From the NCBI RefSeq assembly GCF_000614205.1, contig NZ_BAKN01000011.1:1-64000 (forward strand): a stretch of 64,000 nt of DNA, read 5' to 3'. Below, piece after piece: positions 1-7,662 of the stretch. Each line of letters starts with the position of its first letter. Position 1 is the stretch's first letter. The DNA comes from Hoylesella saccharolytica JCM 17484 (GTDB taxonomy: Bacteria; Bacteroidota; Bacteroidia; Bacteroidales; Bacteroidaceae). The notes under the pieces are model-generated. The model did not search any database and was not told the DNA's origin. It saw only the letters and a list, made by a program, of their open reading frames with translations. The position numbers were made by a program, and so were the translations under genes.

Positions 1-55
1 AGGGATTAAGGATTAGGCTTAATAGCCCATTTCATCCTTGATTTGGGAAACGATT

Positions 56-130
56 TCTACAAGTGTTTTTCGCCGTCCGACTCTCGGATTTCATTTTTTA
101 CAAGTGTTTTACGCCGTCCGACTCTCGGAT
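56..130. repeat. 41-bp intergenic repeat, about 1.8 copies (family R1, inverted copy)
   Basis: The segment from the CAAGTGTTTT at 60 recurs at 101, a period of 41 bp. One full unit lies at 79-119. Read on the minus strand it matches the six-copy 41-bp array at 4478-4723 at about 35 of 41 positions, so the same repeat family sits on both sides of the dnaN-coaBC block in opposite orientation. No reading frame explains it. Function unknown. Confidence 0.8.
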
Positions 131-174
131 GTTATTAACAACCACGTGCGCACGTCGCAACTTTAATAACGAAA

Positions 175-206
175 CACCCCCGTAAGATCTCAATCTTTCG
201 GGGGTG
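175..206. terminator. GC-rich stem-loop
   Basis: CACCCCCG at 175-182 pairs with CGGGGGTG at 199-206, with extra pairing (AAGAT/ATCTT) inside the loop. It lies downstream of the minus-strand coding remnant at 286-402 and could end transcription from that side, although the run of T after it is short (GTTTCGTTATT on the minus strand). Confidence 0.4.
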
Positions 207-285
207 AATAAAATTTCAGGCTTTATTAGCAATTTTCTATACCTTATAAGCTGAAGCTTCAGGCTTTATTTGTTAGTTCATCATC

Positions 286-402
286 TTATTTTAATACTTT
301 GGTAACCTTACGACTGCCATCCTGGTAAGTGGTGATAACAATGTTGACACCAGAGAAAGGATATGGTGAGGCCACGAATAATGGGCCTACAAACTTTATG
401 TA
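286..402 (-). pseudogene. C-terminal fragment resembling a T9SS sorting tail
   Basis: The minus strand reads a 38-codon open stretch ending at the TAA at 286-288. Its last part, SGVNIVITTYQDGSRKVTKV, resembles the end of type A T9SS sorting domains (a G-V/I-Y-x-V strand, a turn with DGS/NGT, then K-x-x-K-x-x-K). A stop codon lies just upstream and no start or body of a gene is visible. It is therefore either a remnant of a secreted-protein gene or the end of one broken by an indel. The match is short and the assignment is tentative. Confidence 0.3.
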
Positions 403-456
403 TCAGCAGAGATTGAATAGTTTGCAATAGGAGAAGTCGGGAAGCTGAATATAAAA

Positions 457-499
457 ATCCTGCCTTGTGGAGTAACTCCTCACAGGGCAGGATCTTTTT
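457..499 (-). terminator. Intrinsic terminator after the DUF3127 gene
   Basis: ATCCTGCC (457-464) pairs with GGCAGGAT (486-493), and the stem extends inward through TTGTGGAG/CTCCTCAC. A run of T follows on the plus strand (495-500) and an A/T-rich stretch on the other side, so it could work in both directions. It begins about 20 bp past the stop of the minus-strand gene at 519. Confidence 0.7.
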
Positions 500-518
500 T
501 GTGTTGTGATGTAATTAT

Positions 519-944
519 TTAGAATGGTAAATCATCGTCGCTACTTTGTTCTACTGTACTGTCTTGTGAGGGTGGGAAGGATTCCGAAGTCGTAGAGGAG
601 TTTTGTAACTCTGCTGTGGAAGTGTTATTATTTGTTGCTATTTCAGTGGGACTTTCCTGTGCGGAATATTGTGAGGGGTCTACTTGGCGTACATCATATG
701 CACGAATGCTGTTAAACCATCTTCCGTTGTACTCGTGTGCATCAATATCAAAGGATAACATGATCTCTTGACCTATCTGTATGTTGAATCTGGCCAAACG
801 GTCTGCACCAAAGACGGTGAATACCAGCTTGTGTGGATATGCTTCGTGAGTTTCTATTACAAAGTCTTGGGCTTTCCATTCGCCTCTAGCTGATACACCT
901 GCCCTTTCGGGGAGGGCTACAATAACTTTTCCTTGAATGTCCAT
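519..944 (-). CDS. DUF3127-family protein with SSB-like acidic tail
   Basis: This 141-residue protein has two parts. Residues about 1-90 form a compact OB-like domain of the DUF3127 family, a Bacteroidetes family with a probable single-stranded DNA or nucleic-acid role. Residues 91-133 are a low-complexity Ser/Thr/Gln/Asn linker. The end is SSDDDLPF, nearly the same as the DDDIPF tip by which bacterial SSB recruits RecO, PriA, exonuclease I and other partners. The order OB-type domain, disordered linker, acidic tip copies SSB architecture. It is transcribed away from dnaN, the sliding clamp gene, 241 bp away. Family assignment is from recognition of the sequence; the role as an SSB-like scaffold is inference. 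Confidence 0.75.
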   Translation of the reverse strand: MDIQGKVIVALPERAGVSARGEWKAQDFVIETHEAYPHKLVFTVFGADRLARFNIQIGQEIMLSFDIDAHEYNGRWFNSIRAYDVRQVDPSQYSAQESPTEIATNNNTSTAELQNSSTTSESFPPSQDSTVEQSSDDDLPF

Positions 945-1057
945 TATTATTTTATTGTTGAAGTTTATCTGATGAATAGTTAAGAAAAGGGCTTCTTCTA
1001 TTCTTTTTGCGAAATTACTAAAATACTTCCAATTGGTAGAAGTTTTCTATTGTTTTT

Positions 1058-1088
1058 TTTGTCAGAAGTCAGTTTTTTTGTATTTTTG
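1058..1088 (+). promoter_or_regulatory. dnaN promoter (Bacteroides type)
   Basis: TTTG at 1058-1061 and TATTTTTG at 1081-1088 are separated by exactly 19 bp, matching the primary sigma consensus of Bacteroides (-33 TTTG, -7 TAnnTTTG). Transcription would start near 1095 and leave a leader of about 90 nt before dnaN. Confidence 0.75.
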
Positions 1089-1185
1089 TCGTAACAAAAA
1101 TCTCATTTTATATATAGTAAGTTGGTGATGGTTTTGTATAGAATACAAATTTTGATGTATACCATAATTAAAATATAAAATACTA

Positions 1186-2307
1186 ATGAAATTTTCAATC
1201 TCAAGTTCTATTTTTAGCAATAAGCTGCAAGGTCTGTCTAAGGTTTTAAGTAGTAAAACTTCATTACCTATATTGGATAACTTCTTGTTTGAGGTTACAA
1301 ATGGTGTTTTGACTATTACGGCTAGCGATAGTGAGAATTTAATGAGGACATCTCTTACTTTGGATGAGTGTGATGGAGATGGTCGTTTTACTATTTCAAG
1401 TCGAACAATATTGGATGCGACAAGGGAGTTGCCTGAACAGCCTTTATTGTTTGATATTAATTTAAACAGTTTTGCCGTATGTATCAAGTATCAGAATGGT
1501 GTTTATAACTTTACGGCGCAAAGTGCGGATGAATATCCGAAAAATAAGGAGGTTGTTTCTCCTGCAAGTATTCGGATAGAAGCAAATGTGTTATATAATA
1601 GCCTTGTCCGCTCTTTGTTTGCCACTGCCCAAGATGAATTGCGACCTGTTATGAATGGTGTGTTTTTTGATCTTAGTGCAGATGGCTTGTCTATTGTTGC
1701 CACTGATGGACATAAGCTTGTGAAGAATAAAGATCATGCCATTAAATCTCCTGAAGCGAAATCTTTTATTCTTCCCAAGAAGCCTGCAACGATTTTAAAG
1801 AACTTTTTGCAGAAGGATAGTACGCCTATTGAAATTAAGTTTGACGATAGAAATGCTGAAGTGTATTTTACGGATGGAATGTTATCTTGTAGGCTTATTG
1901 AAGGAAAATATCCTAACTATAATTCGGTTATTCCGCAGGAAAATCCTAACCAAATTACAATTGACAGGAAAGGACTTATTAGTGCATTGCGGCGTGTTTT
2001 GCCCTTTGCTAGTGAGAGCAGTCAGTTGATACGTTTTCATGTAGAGGTTGGCAAGCTTGAGCTTTCTTCTGAAGATTTAGACTTTGCAACGAGTGCAAAA
2101 GAAAGTCTTATCTGCGATTATAACGGTATTCCGATGAATATAGGATTTAAAGGAGGGGCGATGTCTGAAATATTAAGTAACCTCGATAGTGACGATGTTA
2201 TGATAAAACTTGCTGATCCAAGTAGGGCAGGCATTGTAGTACCTGTTGTTCAACCGGAGAATGAGGAAATTCTTATGCTCATTATGCCTATGTTGCTGAA
2301 TGATTAA
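1186..2307 (+). CDS. dnaN: DNA polymerase III subunit beta (sliding clamp)
   Basis: The product has 373 residues, the usual length for a bacterial beta clamp. It shows the three-repeat clamp layout: an N-terminal domain with LPILDNFLFEV, a middle domain with RPVMNGVFFDL and ATDGHKLV, and a C-terminal domain ending in VVPVVQPENEEILMLIMPML, the conserved MPMRL-like end that lines the partner-binding groove. The ring tethers the replicative polymerase to DNA. A Bacteroides-type promoter lies 98 bp upstream of the ATG. The next gene, an exonuclease of the DnaQ type, starts 42 bp downstream, so polymerase accessory functions are grouped. dnaA is not adjacent here. Confidence 0.98.
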   Translation: MKFSISSSIFSNKLQGLSKVLSSKTSLPILDNFLFEVTNGVLTITASDSENLMRTSLTLDECDGDGRFTISSRTILDATRELPEQPLLFDINLNSFAVCIKYQNGVYNFTAQSADEYPKNKEVVSPASIRIEANVLYNSLVRSLFATAQDELRPVMNGVFFDLSADGLSIVATDGHKLVKNKDHAIKSPEAKSFILPKKPATILKNFLQKDSTPIEIKFDDRNAEVYFTDGMLSCRLIEGKYPNYNSVIPQENPNQITIDRKGLISALRRVLPFASESSQLIRFHVEVGKLELSSEDLDFATSAKESLICDYNGIPMNIGFKGGAMSEILSNLDSDDVMIKLADPSRAGIVVPVVQPENEEILMLIMPMLLND

Positions 2308-2349
2308 GCTTATCTTTCGTTTTTGAATTCATATATTCTACAACGGTGC

Positions 2350-3204
2350 ATGAAATTAAATATAAATCGTCCTTTAATTATTTTTGACTTAGAAACCACA
2401 GGGCTAGACCTTGTTGGAGATAGAATAATTCAGATATCTTACATAAAGGTAAATCCTGATGGAAAAGAAGAAAGAGAAGACTTGTTGGTGAACCCCAGCA
2501 AGTCTATTCCTATTGAGGTATCTAAGTTAACCGGTATTACGAATGAACAGGTGGCATCAGCCCCAACTTTTGAAGAATTGGCTTCCCATCTTCAAAATGT
2601 GTTTAAGGGTTGTGATTTTGCCGGATTTAATTCAAATCATTTTGATATTCCAATGCTCGCTGAAGAGTTTTTGCGCGCAGGAATAGATTTTGATTTCTCC
2701 AATTGCAGATTGATAGATGCTCAGACCATTTTTCACAAGATGGAAAGGCGAAATCTTGCTGCTGCTTATAAGTTCTATTGCGGACGGAAGATGGAAGATG
2801 ATTTTGCTGCTCATCGGGCAGATCAAGATGCAGAAGCCACGTATCGTGTATTATTAGGCGAATTAGAGAAGTATTCTCCTGAGAATCAGGAAGAGGTTGA
2901 GCGACAGTTGCCTAATGATATGGATTTCTTGGCAGAATTTTCGAAGACGAATGATAATGTAGATTTTGCGGGAAGAATTGTTTGGAAACCGGTTCTGGAT
3001 AAAAAAGGCAATGAAATGCTTGATGAAAATAAACGGGTAATAAAGAAAGAATACTTTAACTTTGGAAAGTATAAGGGCGAGAGCGTTGCTGATGTTCTCC
3101 AAAAAGATCCCGGATATTACGGCTGGATGCTATCTTCAGATTTCACCAACAATACCAAACAAGTTCTGACACGGATTCGTTTGCGAGAGTTTAATAATCG
3201 GTAG
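2350..3204 (+). CDS. 3'-5' exonuclease, DnaQ/ExoX-like
   Basis: A DEDDh exonuclease of 284 residues from the ATG at 2350; an in-frame TTG at 2323 would add nine residues, but the ATG fits the family better. Exo I is FDLETTGLD, Exo II is GFNSNHFDIPML and Exo III is HRADQDAEATY, giving all acidic metal ligands and the catalytic His. The C-terminal 60 residues (YFNFGKYKGESVADV and following) match the C-terminal module found in exodeoxyribonuclease X-type proteins. It follows dnaN and precedes coaBC in the same direction. It may serve in proofreading or repair; which of these cannot be told from sequence. Confidence 0.9.
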   Translation: MKLNINRPLIIFDLETTGLDLVGDRIIQISYIKVNPDGKEEREDLLVNPSKSIPIEVSKLTGITNEQVASAPTFEELASHLQNVFKGCDFAGFNSNHFDIPMLAEEFLRAGIDFDFSNCRLIDAQTIFHKMERRNLAAAYKFYCGRKMEDDFAAHRADQDAEATYRVLLGELEKYSPENQEEVERQLPNDMDFLAEFSKTNDNVDFAGRIVWKPVLDKKGNEMLDENKRVIKKEYFNFGKYKGESVADVLQKDPGYYGWMLSSDFTNNTKQVLTRIRLREFNNR

Positions 3205-3226
3205 AATACTTGTCTTTACTTGTGTT

Positions 3227-4459
3227 ATGTTGAAAGGAAAGAAAATAGTTTTAGGAATTACCGGCAGTATTGCTGCCTATAAATCGTGTCTCATTATACG
3301 CGAGTTAATCAAGCGAGGTGCAGAGGTACAGGTCGTTATAACCGATGCCGGTAAAGAGTTTATCACTCCGGTTACCTTATCTGCATTAACCCAAAAGCCT
3401 GTTATTACAGATTTCTTTTCTTCTAAAGATGGGTCGTGGCATTCTCATGTTGACCTCGGAATATGGGCAGATGCCATGCTGATTGCACCTTGTACTGCAA
3501 ATACTTTGGCAAAGATGTCTAATGGCATTGCAGATAATATGCTGTTAACAACCTATCTGTCGATGAAGGCCCCTGTTTTTGTAGCTCCGGCAATGGATTT
3601 GGATATGTTTTCTCATCCTACAACACAGGCCAATATTTGTAAGCTTTCGGCGGTCGGTAACCAAATAATTGAACCTACGGCTGGTTTCTTGGCAAGCGGA
3701 TTGAGCGGAAAAGGGCGGATGGACGAGCCAGAGCACATCATTGAGGCTCTTGACAAGTATTTTGAAGAAAGAAATTCTTCTTCCAATGCTGTTTGTAAAG
3801 ATTTAGCTGGAAAGAAAGTGCTGATTACAGCAGGTCCAACCTATGAAAGGATAGATCCTGTGCGTTTTGTGGGCAACTTTTCAAGTGGAAAAATGGGCTA
3901 TGCGTTGGCAGAAGAATGTGTGTCGAGGGGTGCGGATGTGGTATTGGTGTCCGGTCCTGTTGCTTTAGTGTCTTCTCCCGCTATTCGGCGGATAAATGTA
4001 GAAAGCAGTGACGAGATGTTACAAGTTTGTTTGACTGAGTTTGCGAACGCCGACATAACTATTCTATGTGCCGCCGTTGCCGATTTTAAACCCACCGTCG
4101 TTGCCCCCCAGAAAATAAAAAAACAAAACAACGAAGATTTATCTTTGTCCCTTGTGCCTACCGCTGATATTGCTTTTGCTTTGGGACAGCGCAAAGCTGC
4201 TTCGCAGATTTTGATAGGATTTGCCTTAGAAACCGATAATGAGGAGAATAACGCCTTAGCGAAACTTGAAGAAAAGAATTTTGACTTTATTGTGCTTAAC
4301 TCTTTAAAAAACGCGAATACTTGCTTTCAGGCTGACACCAACCAAATTAAGATATTAACAAAATCGACTGTGAAATTGTTTGATTTAAAACCCAAGTGTG
4401 AAGTAGCAAAAGATATTATGAATGAAGTGCAGACTGTTATTCAGTATACCGATTCTTGA
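3227..4459 (+). CDS. coaBC: Bifunctional phosphopantothenoylcysteine decarboxylase / phosphopantothenate-cysteine ligase
   Basis: This 410-residue fusion makes 4'-phosphopantetheine for coenzyme A. The N-terminal flavoprotein half (about 1-180) has the GITGSIAAYK start and an APAMDLDM motif in the decarboxylase active-site region. The C-terminal ligase half (about 195-400) has TAGPTYERIDPVRFVGNFSSG, the nucleotide-binding signature, and ends with the usual KKNFDFIVLN-like block. Length is typical. It starts 22 bp after the exonuclease stop. Behind it lies the 41-bp tandem repeat array, which fills the gap to the DUF4835 gene. Confidence 0.97.
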   Translation: MLKGKKIVLGITGSIAAYKSCLIIRELIKRGAEVQVVITDAGKEFITPVTLSALTQKPVITDFFSSKDGSWHSHVDLGIWADAMLIAPCTANTLAKMSNGIADNMLLTTYLSMKAPVFVAPAMDLDMFSHPTTQANICKLSAVGNQIIEPTAGFLASGLSGKGRMDEPEHIIEALDKYFEERNSSSNAVCKDLAGKKVLITAGPTYERIDPVRFVGNFSSGKMGYALAEECVSRGADVVLVSGPVALVSSPAIRRINVESSDEMLQVCLTEFANADITILCAAVADFKPTVVAPQKIKKQNNEDLSLSLVPTADIAFALGQRKAASQILIGFALETDNEENNALAKLEEKNFDFIVLNSLKNANTCFQADTNQIKILTKSTVKLFDLKPKCEVAKDIMNEVQTVIQYTDS

Positions 4460-4477
4460 CAGAGGCGCCCCAAGTTG

Positions 4478-4723
4478 GGACGGCATAAAACACTTGTGAA
4501 AAATGAAATCCGGAACTCGGACGGCACAAAACACTTGTGAAAAATGAAATCCGGAACTCGGACGGCACAAAACACTTGTGAAAAATGAAATCCGGAACTC
4601 GGACGGCACAAAACACTTGTGAAAAATGGAATCCGGAACCCGGACGGCGCAAAACACTTGTGAAAAATGAAATCCGAAACCCGGACGGTGCAAAACCACT
4701 TGGAAAAAATGAAATCCCCATCC
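4478..4723. repeat. Six tandem 41-bp repeats (family R1)
   Basis: GGACGG recurs at 4478, 4519, 4560, 4601, 4642 and 4683, an exact 41-bp period. The inner copies are nearly identical and the outer ones diverge, the last losing its end. Each unit carries ACAAAACACTTGTGAAAAAT and an ATCCGGAAC block. The array fills almost all of the space between coaBC and the DUF4835 gene. Because 41 is not a multiple of three, long spurious reading frames appear across it. A related partial copy lies inverted at 56-130. Confidence 0.95.
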
Positions 4724-4756
4724 TCAACTGATATAATATAGTAGAAACCTTTCGGT

Positions 4757-5659
4757 ATGCGTATTTTTCTTTTTACATTTCTTTTGTGGCTCCTCCGTAT
4801 TACGGCATCCGCCCAAGAGCTGCGAGCAAAGGTCTCTGTAAATCACAGTCAGATACAGGGTACGGAGGTTGCTGTGTTCGAGAGTTTGCAAAAAGCCTTA
4901 GAGCAGTTTGTTAATACCCGCCAATTTACCGGTTTACAGTTTAAAGAAAATGAGCGTATTGTTTGCAATTTTAATCTTACGGTTGTAAAATACGATAGAG
5001 AAACCAATACGTTTTCTTGTAAAGCTCTGATACAAGCTAACCGACCTGTTTATAACAGCTCTTATTTGTCTGTGCTGTATAATGTAACGGATGGAGATTT
5101 CAACTTTTCTTTTTCCCAATTCGACCAGTTAGAGTTTAATGAAGAAATCTTGTCTAACCAACTTACTGCTTTGATGGCCTATTATGCTTATCTCATTATT
5201 GGTTTAGATTTAGACAGCTTTTCTCCGTTGGGCGGCGAAGAGGTGTTGCAGCGATGTCTCAACTTGGTAAATAATGCGCAAAACCTGCCCTTTACCGGCT
5301 GGAAAGCATTTGATAACAGTCGAAACCGTTTTGCCATTATCAACGATTATCTGGATGGCGGTATGCGGGCGTTTCGACAGTTGCAATACAGCTATTATCG
5401 AATGGGTTTAGACGCAATGGCTGCTGATGCGCAATCGGGTAGAGCTAATATTACGGAGGCTTTGGTGCAGGGCCTCAAGAAAAGTCATGAAAACAAACCG
5501 TTGAGTATGCTGCCGCAGATTTGGACCGATTTTAAACGCGACGAACTGGTGAATATCTACAAAGGAAAGGGTACGCAGAAAGAGAAAGAAACCGCGTATG
5601 ATATTTTGTTTGGTATCAACGCAAGCCAAAATAACGCTTGGCAAAAAATAAAAGAATAA
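4757..5659 (+). CDS. DUF4835 family protein (envelope, T9SS-associated?)
   Basis: A 300-residue exported protein: the first 19 residues (MRIFLFTFLLWLLRITASA) form a signal peptide, followed by QELRAKVSVN. The rest matches the Bacteroidetes DUF4835 family, recognisable by YYAYLIIGLDLDSFSPLGG and the NNRNRYAI-like segment DNSRNRFAIINDYLDGGMR. Members of this family have been linked to T9SS or gliding functions and are sometimes named PorD; I am not sure enough of that name to use it. It sits between coaBC and recN, a familiar order in this phylum. Function unproven. Confidence 0.8.
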   Translation: MRIFLFTFLLWLLRITASAQELRAKVSVNHSQIQGTEVAVFESLQKALEQFVNTRQFTGLQFKENERIVCNFNLTVVKYDRETNTFSCKALIQANRPVYNSSYLSVLYNVTDGDFNFSFSQFDQLEFNEEILSNQLTALMAYYAYLIIGLDLDSFSPLGGEEVLQRCLNLVNNAQNLPFTGWKAFDNSRNRFAIINDYLDGGMRAFRQLQYSYYRMGLDAMAADAQSGRANITEALVQGLKKSHENKPLSMLPQIWTDFKRDELVNIYKGKGTQKEKETAYDILFGINASQNNAWQKIKE

Positions 5660-5692
5660 ACAATGCAAACCGGAGAATAAAAGAATAGAATA

Positions 5693-7354
5693 ATGCTAAC
5701 ACAACTCTATATCAAAAATTTTACGCTTATCGATGAACTGAATATCTCTTTTCGTTCGGGATTTTCTGTTATTACGGGAGAAACCGGAGCCGGAAAAAGT
5801 ATTATTCTCGGTGCTTTGGGCTTGGTAATGGGGCAGCGGGCGGATGTAAAAGCTATTAAATATGGCGAAGAGCGCTGTTTGGTCGAAGCCCATTTTGATA
5901 TTTCTAATTATGATATGCAGGATTTTTTCCGAGAAAATGATATCGACTTCGATGCTTCCGATTGCATCATCAGGCGCGAAGTGAATACATCCGGTAAAAG
6001 TAGGGCATTTATCAACGATACTCCCATTGCCTTATCTGTGCTGAAAGATTTGGGCGACAGTTTAATAGATATCCACAGTCAGCATCAGAACTTGTTGTTG
6101 AACAAGGAGGATTTTCAGCTGAATGTAATCGACCTTATTGCAGGTGATGCTGATTTATTATCCGACTATCGGAAAGATTTTTCGGTTTATAAAACGCTGA
6201 TTCAAAAACTACAACAGCTCGAAGAGAATATCAACCAAAGCAAAGAACGTGAAGATTTTATTCGTTTTCAATACAAAGAATTGGCCGATGCCAAACTTGA
6301 AGCGGGCGAACAAGAAGTGCTGGAGCAAGAGGCCGAAACAGCGAGTCATGCCGAAGAGATAAAAGATGCGCTTTTCTATGCCGTTGAAAGTATCAATGGT
6401 GAAGAAAGGGGGGTTGTTCCTGATTTGAAAACGATTGTCGACCGAATCAACCATATTGTACCCCTGTATCCTTCGGTGCAAGAAATTGATAAGCGATTGC
6501 AAGACTGCTATATCGAGTTGAAAGATATTTCGCAGGATTTGGTCATGCAGGTAGACACCATTGAGTTTAATCCGCAGCGCTTGGCGGCTGTCAACGAGCG
6601 TCTAAATGTTTTGTATTCTTTAGAGAAAAAATACAGGGTAAATACAGTTAAAGAACTGCTTGATATTTTACAAGATCTGCAAGTGCAGTTGCAGCACATT
6701 GACAATAGCGACGACGAATTGTCGGCTTGTCGTAAGCAGCTCGAGGAAATGCATACCGTATGTTGCCAGAAAGCTGAAAGACTTACCGCAGTTAGGGCGA
6801 AATGTGCGAAGGGTATCGAAATGCAGTTGCAAAAAATGCTTGTAGAACTGGGCATACCTAAGGCTCAATTTCAGGTGCAGATGGAATCGAAAGATCTCTC
6901 TCCAACCGGATGCGATAAGGTGTCTTTCCTTTTCAGTGCCAACAACGACAGCCTATTGCAACCTGTCAGTCAGGTGGCATCAGGCGGAGAAATTGCTCGT
7001 GTAATGCTCTCTTTGAAAGCATTGATAAGTCATTCGGTAAAGTTGCCCACTATTATTTTCGACGAGATAGACACGGGTGTAAGCGGCAGGGTGGCAGAAC
7101 GAATGGCACAGATGATGGCTGAAATGGGGGAAAACGAACGACAGGTAATTGCTATTACACATTTACCCCAGATTGCAGCCATGGGTAAAACGCATTATCA
7201 AGTGTTTAAAGAAGAATCCTCAAAAGGAATGGTTAGTAAAATGATACAACTTTCCGACGAAGAACGGATTAACGAGATTGCAAAAATGCTCAGTGGAAGC
7301 GATGTTTCTGTTGCTGCCATAGACAACGCGAAATCGCTGTTAAAAATACAATAA
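5693..7354 (+). CDS. recN: DNA repair protein RecN
   Basis: An SMC-like repair ATPase of 553 residues, the normal length. Walker A is GETGAGKS at about residue 30, the ABC-type signature is ASGGEIARVMLSLKALI and Walker B follows as IIFDEIDTGVSG. Between them (about 160-390) are heptad-rich coiled-coil arms. The C-terminus carries the D-loop and H-motif (VIAITHLPQIAA). RecN acts in the early steps of double-strand break repair. The gene starts 33 bp after the DUF4835 gene, so they are probably cotranscribed. Confidence 0.98.
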   Translation: MLTQLYIKNFTLIDELNISFRSGFSVITGETGAGKSIILGALGLVMGQRADVKAIKYGEERCLVEAHFDISNYDMQDFFRENDIDFDASDCIIRREVNTSGKSRAFINDTPIALSVLKDLGDSLIDIHSQHQNLLLNKEDFQLNVIDLIAGDADLLSDYRKDFSVYKTLIQKLQQLEENINQSKEREDFIRFQYKELADAKLEAGEQEVLEQEAETASHAEEIKDALFYAVESINGEERGVVPDLKTIVDRINHIVPLYPSVQEIDKRLQDCYIELKDISQDLVMQVDTIEFNPQRLAAVNERLNVLYSLEKKYRVNTVKELLDILQDLQVQLQHIDNSDDELSACRKQLEEMHTVCCQKAERLTAVRAKCAKGIEMQLQKMLVELGIPKAQFQVQMESKDLSPTGCDKVSFLFSANNDSLLQPVSQVASGGEIARVMLSLKALISHSVKLPTIIFDEIDTGVSGRVAERMAQMMAEMGENERQVIAITHLPQIAAMGKTHYQVFKEESSKGMVSKMIQLSDEERINEIAKMLSGSDVSVAAIDNAKSLLKIQ

Positions 7355-7662
7355 AATAATTTGTCTTTCCTTTGGGAAGAAGTAAATAGAATAAAATAAA
7401 AATGTCATCCTCTATCTCATTATATCCCTTGGCTCGATCTAAAAAGACATTCGTCGATAAACGGCGACTCAAGGTTGTGTTGCGTTTTTGGGCGTTTCGG
7501 CACTCAGTGATACAATTTTGCAGACAAGATTTGTTCCCCAGTACTCGGCAAAGCCTTTCTTTAATATGAACTCGTAATCCGAAGTCAGGTATTGTTTACA
7601 CTTTCCTTTTCAATAGCATACACTTATTTAAATCAATATTTCAACAAGTCAAAAATTGTTTT
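7355..7662. other. Intergenic region between recN and the TPR gene
   Basis: 308 bp. A short stem (TCTTTCC/GGGAAGA near 7362-7381) just after recN may help end that transcript. An open frame of 56 codons starts at 7402 but resembles nothing I know and has no promoter signal. No clear TAnnTTTG box was found before the next gene. Confidence 0.4.

Noticed and set aside
144..155. 12-bp perfect palindrome ACGTGCGCACGT
   Set aside because: Single occurrence in A/T-rich DNA; too little to call a binding site.
1062..1487. 141-codon minus-strand frame over the dnaN start
   Set aside because: Overlaps dnaN and its promoter in antisense and has no family resemblance.
4385..4727. Two minus-strand frames of about 100 codons with repeated HFSQVFCAVRVPD-like blocks
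   Set aside because: They are the 41-bp repeat array read in frames; the repeat period is not a multiple of three and no start, promoter or homologue supports a protein.
7402..7572. 56-codon plus-strand frame after recN
   Set aside because: No promoter, no recognised family and rare context; treated as chance.
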